Assembly: GCA_046712825.1 (NCBI GenBank)
Contig: JBKKCR010000045.1
Span: 1 to 49,691, forward strand
Direction: 5' to 3'
From: DATFGK01 sp046712825
GTDB taxonomy: Bacteria; Actinomycetota; AC-67
DNA: 49,691 nucleotides
The first letter of the stretch is position 1. Every line of letters begins with the position of its first letter. The position numbers and the translations under genes are program-made. Below the pieces are notes generated by a model. The model saw nothing but the letters and a program-made list of their open reading frames with translations, did no database searches and was not told the origin of the DNA. This document shows, in pieces, positions 32,641-41,594 of this stretch.

Positions 32641-34221
32641 TTACTCGCGCCAGACGCCGGCTTTCGCACGCTCGCGCATGTCGAACTTTCCGAAGTAGCC
32701 GGCGTCGGCGAGAGCGAGCATCTCCGCGTGGGGTTCTTCGAACTGGTCGGGCGATTTGGCGAGGCTCGCGCTCGCGCTGCCCGGCAGGACCGGCGGCGGG
32801 AGCGGGAGGTCGGGGAGCACCTCCAGCGGATTCTCGCCCTCGGTAGCTTCGATGGTTGGGCTTTGCGCGCACCACAGGCTCGCGGGGTGGACCGGGATGA
32901 ACGGGGGTTCGCTCGGCAGCGCGATGCGCGCGTTCGCCGGGTTGAAGTCCAACATCTCGGCGAGGTTGTTCGCCGCGGCGTCGCGCGGAGTGAGCGGCGG
33001 CAGGCTGAAGTTCCACTCGATCATCTTGAGGATCGATGTGTGGTCGTAGACGTTCGTGCCGACCGCGTTCTGAAGCGCGTACGGCGACGCGAGCATCGTC
33101 GGCACCCGGAACCCGAGCTGCCCCCAGTCGTCACAGTGGTTCGGGTCCGCGTTCAGGTCCGGTTGCGTCGGCGGGGCGACGTGGTCGTAGAAGCCGCCCC
33201 ACTCGTCGTATGTCATGACGAAGGCGGCACCCTTCTCGCCGTCCCACCACTGCGGCCCTTCAGCGACGGCGAGGAACGCGTCCTGGATGAAGCGCTGGCC
33301 CGCCTTGATGTCGCGGGCCGGGTGGTCGTCGTTCCCGTAGGTGAAGAACGCGGGGTCGATGAACGCGACCCTCGGAAGGAGGCCAAGCGCGGCGTCGATG
33401 TAGAAGTCGACGATGTGGCGCACCTTGCCCGGGTTCTCGTAGATCTCATGGAAGAACAACGCGATCGTCGGCACGTCGCTCCCGTAGAACGCCCAGTCCA
33501 CGCCGGCTTCGTCGAGCCGATCCCAGATCGTCGGCCACCGGTGCCCCAGCGGAAGCAGATCTGCGGGGTTCGAGAAGTCGGGCGCGGGGATGTAGTTGTC
33601 GCGGTGCCCGCCTCCCTGAGCGGAGTGCAGATACAGCCGGTTCGGGAAGGTCGGCCCCAACACCGAGCAGAAGTAGTTCGAGAACGTCGTGTAGTTCTGG
33701 GCCAGCCACGCGCTGAACGGGATGTCCTCCGCCTTGAGGTATCCCATCGCGACCTTGCCCGACCGTTCGTGGAAACCGTTGAGCTGCCCGTGGTTCAGCT
33801 CGACGCGGCCGCCGTTCCAGCCGTGGTCCGGGTCGGGGATCTGGCAGTGGGTCTCGAGATGGAAGGTGTCCACCGGCGTGGGATCGTCGACCGCGAGCGG
33901 CGCGACCGGCGAGCAGTCGTCGGCAGGCTCTTCGAGGCTCGTCGGGTTGGAGAATCCTTCCTGAACGCCGCCGAGGTCCGGCCCGCGCCAACCGAAGTAG
34001 TGATCGTACGACCGGTTCTCCATCATCCCGACGACGATCGTCGTGAAGTTATCGAAGGAACTCGGCAACGCGGCGGCGCTCGACTTCGGAAGGAGCGCAC
34101 GCGCGAGCCCGGTGCCTTGGGCGAGGGCGAGCCCGGAGATCCCGAGCATGCCCTTCAGGAACTTGCGTCGTTCGAGGCGCTTCGCCGCCAGTTCGCGCCC
34201 GTACTCGGTCCAATCGCTCAT
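32641..34221 (-). CDS. Tat-exported phosphoesterase (phospholipase C/acid phosphatase family)
   Basis: A 526-residue enzyme of the phosphoesterase family that includes bacterial phospholipases C and acid phosphatase AcpA. The N terminus has a twin-arginine signal, ERRKFLKGML (arginines 18-19) then a hydrophobic stretch, so the folded protein is exported. The conserved metal/nucleophile motif is VGMMENRSYDHYFGWRG (66-80), and EWGGFYDHVAPP and PTFPNRLYLHSAQGGG lie further on. It would remove phosphate or head groups from phospholipids or organic phosphates outside the membrane. ATG 34221 is used because GAGGGGGAA lies upstream. No pho-box seen. Confidence 0.9.
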   Translation of the reverse strand: MSDWTEYGRELAAKRLERRKFLKGMLGISGLALAQGTGLARALLPKSSAAALPSSFDNFTTIVVGMMENRSYDHYFGWRGPDLGGVQEGFSNPTSLEEPADDCSPVAPLAVDDPTPVDTFHLETHCQIPDPDHGWNGGRVELNHGQLNGFHERSGKVAMGYLKAEDIPFSAWLAQNYTTFSNYFCSVLGPTFPNRLYLHSAQGGGHRDNYIPAPDFSNPADLLPLGHRWPTIWDRLDEAGVDWAFYGSDVPTIALFFHEIYENPGKVRHIVDFYIDAALGLLPRVAFIDPAFFTYGNDDHPARDIKAGQRFIQDAFLAVAEGPQWWDGEKGAAFVMTYDEWGGFYDHVAPPTQPDLNADPNHCDDWGQLGFRVPTMLASPYALQNAVGTNVYDHTSILKMIEWNFSLPPLTPRDAAANNLAEMLDFNPANARIALPSEPPFIPVHPASLWCAQSPTIEATEGENPLEVLPDLPLPPPVLPGSASASLAKSPDQFEEPHAEMLALADAGYFGKFDMRERAKAGVWRE

Positions 34222-34309
34222 CAGGTTCCCCCTCGTGTCGAGGACAGAGATTCGACCGATAGGTCGGAAACCCCTCCCAGAGACGGATGAACTCGGGCCC
34301 AATCCCGCG

Positions 34310-35248
34310 CTAACGAAGGGCGACGCGGATCGCGAGCGAGGCGATCAGAACGAGCTGGGTCAGGACCGAGGAGCCCAGGGTGGCGCCGAGAAGCTGCAGG
34401 TAGTTCGGCAGGATCGGGTCCCGCCGGGCCCGGCGAACCGCCGCAACGAGCGGCACTGCGCCTACAAACGCCACCGCCGCGCCCGGTGGCCACAAGCCCG
34501 CGACGCACTGACCGATGAGGATCCCGTACGAGGCCACGATCGCGATCCACGAGACGTTGAGCGCCTTGTCCGGCCCGAGCACGGCGACCGGCGTCAGCTT
34601 CCCGGCGCGCGCGTCGGCTTGCCAATGAAGGAAATGATGATGGTAGAGAACCAGCGTGGTGAGCAGGCCGGGGACCAGTGACGCCCACGCTGCGTCCGGG
34701 GTTATGTCTTTCACCTGCACGTAATAGGAGCCGACCAGCGGCAGGTACCCGAACGCCATGAAGATCCCGGCCTCACCGAGTCCGCGCCCCCGGTACCCGT
34801 AGCGGACCGGCGGCGCGACGTAGAAGAAGGCGAGCAGGAACCCGACGGCGCCGAGCACCAGCACGAGCCACCCACGCGCAGCCGCGAGCACGACGCCGCA
34901 TGCCAACGCGATCGCGAATAGGCCTGCGGCCAGACGAAGCGTCGCCTCGCGCGTCATCACGCCCGACGCGATGAGCCCGGTTCCCGTCGCGAGGCCGGCC
35001 GGGTCTTGCCTCGCGGCCTCGTCTGCACCGGAGGCTTCGTCGAAGTAGTCGTTGACTACGTTCGCGCCGAGGTGCATGGCCGCCGCGCCGAGAAGCGTCA
35101 GGAGGAACCACCCCCAAGCGAAGACCCCGGCGTGTGACCAGGCGAGCGTCGCGCCGACCGCGACGGGGGCCAGCATGACCGGGAGGACCTTCGCGCGCGT
35201 GGCGCGCGCGAGCAGTGCGGGACCGCGTTCCGGCAGATCCTCAGGCAA
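34310..35248 (-). CDS. UbiA-family prenyltransferase, MenA-like
   Basis: A 312-residue membrane prenyltransferase with about nine helices. The first aspartate-rich motif is NVVNDYFDEASGAD (66-70 onward), the second lies in the KALNVSWIAIVAS/ARAGKLTPVAVLG region. This reads most like 1,4-dihydroxy-2-naphthoate polyprenyltransferase (MenA) of menaquinone synthesis, but no other men genes are nearby and other prenyl acceptors are possible. It overlaps the end of the flavin-fold gene by eight bases, so the two are cotranscribed. Confidence 0.85.
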   Translation of the reverse strand: MPEDLPERGPALLARATRAKVLPVMLAPVAVGATLAWSHAGVFAWGWFLLTLLGAAAMHLGANVVNDYFDEASGADEAARQDPAGLATGTGLIASGVMTREATLRLAAGLFAIALACGVVLAAARGWLVLVLGAVGFLLAFFYVAPPVRYGYRGRGLGEAGIFMAFGYLPLVGSYYVQVKDITPDAAWASLVPGLLTTLVLYHHHFLHWQADARAGKLTPVAVLGPDKALNVSWIAIVASYGILIGQCVAGLWPPGAAVAFVGAVPLVAAVRRARRDPILPNYLQLLGATLGSSVLTQLVLIASLAIRVALR

Positions 35249-35726
35249 AGGTGAATTCCGTTACCGGCGGCCGGGTCGTGATGTCGGTGAGCTTGAGCCG
35301 ATCGACGTGGACGCGAACGGCCGTCCACGGAACCATCCGCAAGAACGGCCCCGCCGCCGGCGACTTTCCTTCCAGGCGTTTCATGATCGCATCCGCGTCG
35401 GCGTCGTCCTCGACCAGCTCGGCGTGACCCGTCCCCTGCGCCCAGCGGTCGGGATGATCGCCGGCGACGACGAAGGCGATGCGCCGGGTCTGTCTGATCA
35501 TGGCGAGCTTGCGGGACGTCTTGATCAGCGCGCAGCACAGGTCGAGTCTGCCTGCGGTGGGCTCGTCCTCGACGAAGAACACCTTGGCGATCCACGGCTC
35601 GCCCTCGGAGGCGGCCGCGATCGACATCGTGTGGTAGCGGTCGAAGAGGTCTTTGATCGCGTCGACGCGCTCGCCGGCCTCGCCTGCGGTCGGCTCCCGC
35701 TCCTCGAGCGTGTCCTCAGCCTTCAT
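35241..35726 (-). CDS. pyridoxamine-phosphate-oxidase-like flavin-fold protein
   Basis: A 161-residue split beta-barrel protein. The strands IAAASEGEPWIAKVFFVEDEP, RKLAMIRQTRRIAFVVAGD and AQGTGHAELVEDD are typical of the PNPOx/F420-binding barrel. Actinobacteria use this fold for F420- or FMN-dependent reduction; the cofactor here is not certain. The ATG at 35726 has a TAGCCT box eight bases ahead of it and no ribosome site, so leaderless. Confidence 0.8.
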   Translation of the reverse strand: MKAEDTLEEREPTAGEAGERVDAIKDLFDRYHTMSIAAASEGEPWIAKVFFVEDEPTAGRLDLCCALIKTSRKLAMIRQTRRIAFVVAGDHPDRWAQGTGHAELVEDDADADAIMKRLEGKSPAAGPFLRMVPWTAVRVHVDRLKLTDITTRPPVTEFTFA

Positions 35727-35734
35727 CGGCCGCC

Positions 35735-35740
35735 AGGCTA
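35735..35740 (-). promoter_or_regulatory. -10 box (TAGCCT) for the flavin-fold/MenA-like operon
   Basis: Minus-strand TAGCCT is eight bases from the ATG at 35726. Confidence 0.35.
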
Positions 35741-35791
35741 GTGTCCGAGGTTGAGGTCCGCAACCGTGCATGGCGTGAGTACCGCCGCCGA

Positions 35792-35797
35792 TACGAT
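35792..35797 (+). promoter_or_regulatory. -10 box (TACGAT) for the MFS exporter
   Basis: TACGAT ends eight bases before the GTG at 35806, no Shine-Dalgarno; leaderless. Confidence 0.5.
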
Positions 35798-35805
35798 GAG
35801 CCCTC

Positions 35806-37071
35806 GTGGATCCGGAACTTCATCCCCAGCCGCCGCCGGCGGGTTCAGCGCGGGCCGGAGGCGGAACGCTCGGGCTGTTCCGGCGCAACCCCGATTTCAC
35901 CAAGCTCTACGCGGCGCAGCTCATCTCGTTCGGCGGCGACTGGTTCACGAGCGTCGCTCTCCTCTCGCTCGTGTTGGAGACCACCGGCAGCGCGACGCTC
36001 GCCGGGCTGGTGCTCGCGGCTCAGACCCTGCCGTTCGCGATCGTCTCGCCCTTCGCCGGCGTGATCGTCGATCGGTTCGACCGCAAGTCGATGATGATCG
36101 CGGCCGACGTCGCCCGTGCGTTCCTGGCGCTGGGTCTGCTCGCGGCGCGATCGGAAGAGACCATCTGGATCGCGTTCGTCATCTTGGTGTTCATCTCCGG
36201 ATTCTCGGCGTTCTTCGAGCCGGCGTCCTCGGCCGCGATGCCCAACGTCGTCGGGACAGAGGATCTCGCCCGCGCGAACGTCCTCATGGGGTCGGCGTGG
36301 GGAACTATGCTCGTCGTCGGAGCCGCGCTCGGCGGCATCGTCTCCTCCACGCTCGGCAACGACGCCGCGTTCATCGCAGACGCCGCGTCGTTCTCGATAT
36401 CCGCGATGCTCTTGCTCCGCGTTCGCACGAGCTTCCACGAGACGGCGCCGCGCCGCGACCACCAGGTCTCCATCGCCGCAGACGTTCGAGAGACCGTCCG
36501 CTTCGCCAGGCGGGAGCGCCACGTTCTGGCGCTCCTGATGGTCAAGGCCGGCTTCGGACTCTCCGCCGGCGTCATCGGGCTGATCGCCGTGTTCGCCGTC
36601 AAGGTCTTCAAGGGCGGGGACGCAACCATCGGCCTCTTGATGAGCGCACGCGGCGCGGGGGCGCTCACCGGGCCGTTCCTCTTCCGGCGTTGGGCGCGCG
36701 ACCGGGACGATCGGCTGTTCCTCGGCCTAACGATCGCGGGCCTCATCTTCGGGACCGGGTACGCGCTGTTCGCGATCGCGCCGACCGTGTGGCTCGCGGC
36801 CGCCGGCGCTTGCATCGCGCACATCGGCGGCGGATCGACGTGGACGCTGTCGACGTACGGCCTCCAGCGATGGACGCCCGATGCCATCCGCGGGCGCGTC
36901 TTCTCGTTCGATTACGGGCTCGTCACGCTGACGATCGCAGGCTCGGTGTTCGCCGCGGGCCTCATGGCGGATCGGGTGAACCCGCGCGCCGTTGCTCTGG
37001 GCATCTCCGGCGTGGCGATCACGTGGGTACTCGGCTGGACGGTGTGGCGGCGGCGACTGTTCCGGCGCTAG
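35806..37071 (+). CDS. MFS transporter, MFS-3/EntS-like
   Basis: A 421-residue major facilitator with about twelve helices and a proline-rich N-terminal tail. The signature loop is GVIVDRFDRKSMMIAADVARA, characteristic of the MFS-3 group that includes enterobactin and macrolide exporters. Substrate unknown. The C-terminal half includes STYGLQRWTPDAIRGRVFSFDYG, also typical of that group. The stop shares CTAG with the converging PHP-like gene. Confidence 0.88.
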   Translation: MDPELHPQPPPAGSARAGGGTLGLFRRNPDFTKLYAAQLISFGGDWFTSVALLSLVLETTGSATLAGLVLAAQTLPFAIVSPFAGVIVDRFDRKSMMIAADVARAFLALGLLAARSEETIWIAFVILVFISGFSAFFEPASSAAMPNVVGTEDLARANVLMGSAWGTMLVVGAALGGIVSSTLGNDAAFIADAASFSISAMLLLRVRTSFHETAPRRDHQVSIAADVRETVRFARRERHVLALLMVKAGFGLSAGVIGLIAVFAVKVFKGGDATIGLLMSARGAGALTGPFLFRRWARDRDDRLFLGLTIAGLIFGTGYALFAIAPTVWLAAAGACIAHIGGGSTWTLSTYGLQRWTPDAIRGRVFSFDYGLVTLTIAGSVFAAGLMADRVNPRAVALGISGVAITWVLGWTVWRRRLFRR

Positions 37072-38771
37072 CCGGCGAGCGTGATCGGGTTGGTCATCGC
37101 CTCGAAGGCAGAGCCGCGCATCAGCTGCAGGCGATAGTCCCCGGGAAGCGAAGCGGAGAACGTGAACGTCTGATCGGCTCGCAGGACTGGGAACGCGAGA
37201 TACGGCAACCCGTCCCGTAGCACGAGCAGGACGCGGGGCTGGATGCTCGCCGGCGCGTTGAACACGCGAGCCTTGAACCGCACGCCCTTCGCAGCGAGGC
37301 TGTCTCCCATCATGACCGTCGCTCCCCCGCCCTTCGGCGTAGCGGTGAAACGGAGATCGGGACCGGCCGGCGAGAAGAACTTCACGTACGCATGGCCGGC
37401 CAGCACGCCCTCGCGGATGCCCTGCTCGGAGAGCTCCGGCGCGAAGACGACCGTCGTCGCCTCGCCGATCGGGGCGCGCAGGATCGATCCGGGATCGGTG
37501 AGCGACGAGGGTGCGCCCGCCTTGTGAGAGTCGCTGGAACCGACGGCGGTGATGTCGAAGCCGCTCTTGTGGAGGTGGTCGAACCACGCGATCGCCAGAA
37601 CGGTGAACGGGTTCGGTCCGAGCTCGTTGTTCGGTGGTTGCGGCAAGCCGGCCGGACCGGTCGCCACCTCGAACGCGTCTACCTTCATCCAGTCGGTTTC
37701 CGCGTCCGAGTAGGACCACGAACAGCCGCGGCAGAAGCTCGCGAACGTCGGCACCTGTCCCGGGAAGATCGTCGGATGGTTCACCTGCGTCCAGCCGCGA
37801 GGCTCGCCGCCGGGCCCGAGCGGAGCGTGGATGTCGTCGAAGATGCGGCTCGCCGGCTGCGCGTCGCGCACCTTGGTAAGAGAGCCGTCCACCTCACGTT
37901 CGTAGATCGGGCCGGTGCGGTAATCGACGTAGCGGAGGCTCGCGTGGTTGTTGATGTGTCCGCGGTACGTGATGACCTCGGACGAGCGGATGATCAGCTT
38001 GCCGGGATGCTGCGGCTGGAAGTGGCCGATCTCATCCCAATGCCGGTCGGTCACGTAGTCCGACAGCGTGATGAAGTCGAGACCCGCGTCGTTGAACGCG
38101 TAGTCGAAGACTTCACTCATCGGCGCGTCGTTGGGGTTCGAGTGACGCGCGTGCACGTGGAAGTCGCCCGAGTACCATCCAGCGTTCGGGTTCGCCGCGG
38201 TCTCGTCGTACGGCGCGGGTGCCCAGGGTTGGTCGGCGTCGGCAGGGTCGGAGCCGGTGAAGATCTCCAGTCGCCACTCGACCGCGCCGTTCAGATCCCC
38301 TTCGGTCAAGCCGCCGATCGCCGCCAGGCCGAACTCGGCCGCCCACTGACCAGCGGGGATCGGACCCGGCTTGAAACCGACGGTTGTCGAGTCCTCCGGC
38401 GTGATGAGAACGTTCGGTCGGCTCGAGCCGCCCCACCCACGGAACTCGTCCTCGTCGTAGAAGCCGTCAGCTCCACGGGTTTGGTAGATGCCGAGATCGA
38501 GCGTGTGCTTCACCGAGTACGGCACTCCCGGCAGCGATAGCGCCAGCTCGGGCTGGTCGTAACAGATCTTCACACGGACGCTCGTCGAGCCGGCCGGGAC
38601 GTCGAACGGCACGAGCACGTACGTGCCTTGAAGTGCTTTTTCGAACATTCCGGTCACGACGCGGTCAGGCGCCCCATCGTTGCCGGGACACGCCGGGACG
38701 GCCGCGCGCCCGACCGGAGGCGTCGCGAGGATCGCGAGCAGCGAGGCGAGGGCAAACGCGATCCGGCGCAT
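37068..38771 (-). CDS. secreted PHP/CehA-like metallohydrolase
   Basis: A 567-residue exported protein. A signal peptide (about 1-24) precedes an all-beta N-terminal region (about 40-195) and then a PHP-type domain resembling CehA/McbA: SGDFHVHARHS (H205, H207), ITLSDYVTD (D238, where most members have DH), SSEVITYRGHINN (E265, H272) and GSSDSHKAG near residue 480. These are the likely metal ligands. CehA-like enzymes hydrolyse carbamate or phosphoester bonds; here the substrate is unknown. It follows the FAD oxidoreductase gene by 23 bases and is probably cotranscribed. ATG 38771 gives a clean signal peptide. Confidence 0.8.
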   Translation of the reverse strand: MRRIAFALASLLAILATPPVGRAAVPACPGNDGAPDRVVTGMFEKALQGTYVLVPFDVPAGSTSVRVKICYDQPELALSLPGVPYSVKHTLDLGIYQTRGADGFYDEDEFRGWGGSSRPNVLITPEDSTTVGFKPGPIPAGQWAAEFGLAAIGGLTEGDLNGAVEWRLEIFTGSDPADADQPWAPAPYDETAANPNAGWYSGDFHVHARHSNPNDAPMSEVFDYAFNDAGLDFITLSDYVTDRHWDEIGHFQPQHPGKLIIRSSEVITYRGHINNHASLRYVDYRTGPIYEREVDGSLTKVRDAQPASRIFDDIHAPLGPGGEPRGWTQVNHPTIFPGQVPTFASFCRGCSWSYSDAETDWMKVDAFEVATGPAGLPQPPNNELGPNPFTVLAIAWFDHLHKSGFDITAVGSSDSHKAGAPSSLTDPGSILRAPIGEATTVVFAPELSEQGIREGVLAGHAYVKFFSPAGPDLRFTATPKGGGATVMMGDSLAAKGVRFKARVFNAPASIQPRVLLVLRDGLPYLAFPVLRADQTFTFSASLPGDYRLQLMRGSAFEAMTNPITLAG

Positions 38772-38794
38772 ACCTCGGACTTCGCCGTGGAGGC

Positions 38795-40351
38795 TCAGCC
38801 GTCCTCCCGCGACAGGTCCTCGAGAACGGCCATCGCGGCGTTGCGACCGGGCGCTCCCATCACGCCACCGCCGGGATGAGCGCCGGACCCGCACAGGTAC
38901 ACGCCTCGGACCGGGGTTCTCGCGCCGCCACCCCATCCGGGGACGGGTCGCTCTCCGAACAAGGCGCCGGGGAGGATCTCACCGTGGAAGATATTGCCGC
39001 CGCTCAAACCGAATCGGTCCTCGAGATCCGGAGGGCCGAGCACTTCGCGCACAACGATCGACCCCGCCACGTTGGGCGCGTATCGGGACAGCGTCGCGAT
39101 CACCGCGTCGCCGGCCGCTGCGCGCTGCTGCTCCCAGCTCGCGCGGTCGGATTGCGGTGCGTACTGCGCGAAGCACGACACGACGTGCGCCCCGGCGGGC
39201 GCCAGCGAGTCGTCCACGGCCGTTCCGCAGAACACTTCCATGAACGGCTCCTCCGCGACCCCGCCGGCGTCGGCCTGCGCCCAAGCGCGCTCGAGATAGT
39301 CGATCGACGGACATATCTCGACGGTTCCGCGATGCTGCGGACCGATGCCCTTGTCCGCGAACCCGACGTAACGGGGAAGCTCGCTCAGCGCGAGGTTCAC
39401 CTTCACGACCGACCCTCGCATGTCGATCGCCTCGATGGCCTTCCGTGCTTCGGGTTCGAGGGCGGACTCGGACAGCAGCGTCAGGAAAGTTCGCTTCGGG
39501 TCCGCGTTCGAGAGCACGGTTCGCGCGCGCACAACCTCGCCGCCCACGAGGCGCACGCCCTCGCCGGGAAGGATCTCCTCGACGGGAGCCGCGGTTCGGA
39601 TCGTCGCGCCTGCTTCGGTGGCGGCCTCGGCGATGAGGCGGGTGACGGACCCCATCCCCCCGGCGACGTACCCCCATGTGCCGTCGATGCCTTCGACGCC
39701 TCCGAGCAGATGGTGGGCCATCACGTAGGCCGTGCCGGGGTCTCGCGGGGAGGACGCCGTGCCGATCACCCCCTGCGAAACGAGCGCCCCGCGCATCGCG
39801 TCGGTCGAAAAGAACCGCTCGACGACCTCGGCGGCGGACGCTTCCACGGCCAGGCGGAATATCCCGCCCTGCCCGCTGCGTTGAGCCTGGGTCCGGACTT
39901 CTGCGAGGGAGGGGGCTTCGCGAAGGAGCAGCGGCCGGAGCAGAGCGACGGCCTCGTCCCAGAAGGCGTTGAAGAGGCGGTAGCCTTCGGCCTCACCCGG
40001 AGAGAACTTCTCGAGCTCCTGGTTGGTCCGAGCCGGGTCTCGCCAGATGAAGATGTGTCCGCCGTCGGGGAGGGGTATGAACAGCTGCGGGTCTTTCGGG
40101 ATCACCTTGAGGCCGCGCCGAGAAAGTTCCAGTTCCTGCCAGATCTCCGGCCGGAGCAGGGACAACGAATATGCGCCAGAAGAGGTTCGTATACCGGGGG
40201 CGATCTCCTCGGTGACGCAGGCCCCACCGACGATATCCCGGCGTTCGAGAACCGTGACCGAGCGGCCGGCCCGCGCCAGGTATGCGGCCGCTACCAGGCC
40301 ATTGTGGCCGGCGCCGACGACGACGGCGTCGAGGGGTGCGTTGGGCGGCAC
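38795..40351 (-). CDS. FAD-dependent oxidoreductase, phytoene-desaturase/PYROXD2-like
   Basis: A 518-residue flavoprotein. The dinucleotide-binding fold opens with DAVVVGAGHNGLVAAAYLARAG and VTVLERRDIVGGAC; the C terminus closes with GVYLCGSGAHPGGGVMGAPG, the second FAD-contacting motif. This matches the carotenoid-desaturase/PYROXD2-like branch, often of unknown substrate; no carotenoid synthesis genes are close. The GTG start has TACCGT seven bases upstream. Upstream partner of the PHP-like gene. Confidence 0.88.
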   Translation of the reverse strand: MPPNAPLDAVVVGAGHNGLVAAAYLARAGRSVTVLERRDIVGGACVTEEIAPGIRTSSGAYSLSLLRPEIWQELELSRRGLKVIPKDPQLFIPLPDGGHIFIWRDPARTNQELEKFSPGEAEGYRLFNAFWDEAVALLRPLLLREAPSLAEVRTQAQRSGQGGIFRLAVEASAAEVVERFFSTDAMRGALVSQGVIGTASSPRDPGTAYVMAHHLLGGVEGIDGTWGYVAGGMGSVTRLIAEAATEAGATIRTAAPVEEILPGEGVRLVGGEVVRARTVLSNADPKRTFLTLLSESALEPEARKAIEAIDMRGSVVKVNLALSELPRYVGFADKGIGPQHRGTVEICPSIDYLERAWAQADAGGVAEEPFMEVFCGTAVDDSLAPAGAHVVSCFAQYAPQSDRASWEQQRAAAGDAVIATLSRYAPNVAGSIVVREVLGPPDLEDRFGLSGGNIFHGEILPGALFGERPVPGWGGGARTPVRGVYLCGSGAHPGGGVMGAPGRNAAMAVLEDLSREDG

Positions 40352-40358
40352 GCGTCAA

Positions 40359-40364
40359 ACGGTA
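40359..40364 (-). promoter_or_regulatory. possible -10 box (TACCGT) for the FAD oxidoreductase gene
   Basis: Minus-strand TACCGT is seven bases before the GTG at 40351; no Shine-Dalgarno. A weak hexamer, so low confidence. Confidence 0.3.
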
Positions 40365-40505
40365 CTACGAACGGGTCGCCGGGAACGGCACGAAAATCGC
40401 CGAAGATCCCGCCCGGCGTGCGTGCGAGGCGCAGAATTGAGAGAATCGTCGCGACGGCTCCCGAAGACGGGACCGGAATGACCGGATTGCGCGGATAGAG
40501 GTGTG

Positions 40506-41594
40506 ATGGCCCAAAGAACTGAGGAAGAGAACCCGAACCCCAAGGCCGAAGAGGCCAAGGCCGAAGAGGCCGAGGACGACGACGCCGAAGTCGAAGACGC
40601 CGAGCTTCTCGCCGAAGTCGCCGAGGACATCGAGGTCGAGGATGAGGCACCGCCCCGGCCACCCCGCCCCGAAGAGGCGGCGGGCCCAGGGGACCTCGAC
40701 GCGCTCGGCACCTACTTGCGCGAGATCGGCCGCTATCCCCTGCTCAACGCTGCGCAGGAGGTCGACCTCGCGAAGCGGATCGAGGGCGGAGTAAAGGCCG
40801 CGAAGCGTCTCGCCAAGAACGGCTCGATCGCGGCCACGAAGAAGCGCGAGCTGCAGCGCACCGTCCGGGACGGGGAGATGGCCAAGCACGACATGGTCCA
40901 GGCCAACCTCCGGCTCGTGGTGTCGATCGCCCGCCGCTACCGCGCCACGGGCATCCCGCTGCTGGACCTGGTCCAGGAGGGCAACATCGGCTTGATGCGC
41001 GCCGTGGACAAGTTCGACTGGCGCAAGGGCTTCAAGTTCTCGACGTACGCGACGTGGTGGATCCGTCAGGCGATCCAACGCGGTATCGCCGACCGCGGCC
41101 GCGCGATCCGGCTGCCGGTCCACGTCCACGAGCTCTTGGTCCGGGTGCGCCGTGCCCGCGCGGAGCTGGAAGCCCAGTACGGGCGCGAGGCCACCGATGA
41201 GGAGGTCGCGCGTGCCGCGCGGCTCCCGGTCGCGCGGGTTCGCGAGCTGCGCGGACTTGCCGCGAACCTGCTGTCCCTCGAGACCCCCGTCGGCGAGGCC
41301 GGCGAAGCGACGCTCGGCGAGTTCGTCCCCGACGAAGCGGCAGCAGGACAGTTCGACGAGGTCCTGTCTGGGATCGGACGCGAGGAACTGGAAAAGGTGC
41401 TCGCGACGCTGACCGAGCGCGAGCAGAAGATCCTCGCGCTGCGGTTCGGGCTGACCGGCGAGGAGCCGCTTACTCTCGAGGAGGTCGGTCGTAGATTCGG
41501 GCTCACTCGCGAGCGGATCCGTCAGCTCGAGGCGAAGGCCCTCGCGAAGCTACGGCACCCAAGCCGCTCGGCGGCGCTCCGAACGGAAACCTAA
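40506..41594 (+). CDS. RNA polymerase sigma-70 factor, primary-type (group 1/2)
   Basis: A 362-residue sigma factor (363 if the GTG one codon upstream is used). Residues about 1-60 are acidic and disordered. Region 1.2 follows with YLREIGRYPLLNAAQEVDLAKRI; region 2 holds QANLRLVVSIARRYRATG, LLDLVQEGNIGLMRAVDKFDWRKGFKFSTYATWWIRQAI (core binding and -10 recognition); region 3 begins RAIRLPVHVHELL; region 4 contains TLEEVGRRFGLTRERIRQLEAKAL, the -35 helix-turn-helix. Such length and order fit SigA/HrdB-like vegetative factors or an SigB/HrdD-like paralogue; a longer SigA could lie elsewhere. Converges on the anti-sigma gene with a CTAA stop overlap. Confidence 0.92.
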   Translation: MAQRTEEENPNPKAEEAKAEEAEDDDAEVEDAELLAEVAEDIEVEDEAPPRPPRPEEAAGPGDLDALGTYLREIGRYPLLNAAQEVDLAKRIEGGVKAAKRLAKNGSIAATKKRELQRTVRDGEMAKHDMVQANLRLVVSIARRYRATGIPLLDLVQEGNIGLMRAVDKFDWRKGFKFSTYATWWIRQAIQRGIADRGRAIRLPVHVHELLVRVRRARAELEAQYGREATDEEVARAARLPVARVRELRGLAANLLSLETPVGEAGEATLGEFVPDEAAAGQFDEVLSGIGREELEKVLATLTEREQKILALRFGLTGEEPLTLEEVGRRFGLTRERIRQLEAKALAKLRHPSRSAALRTET

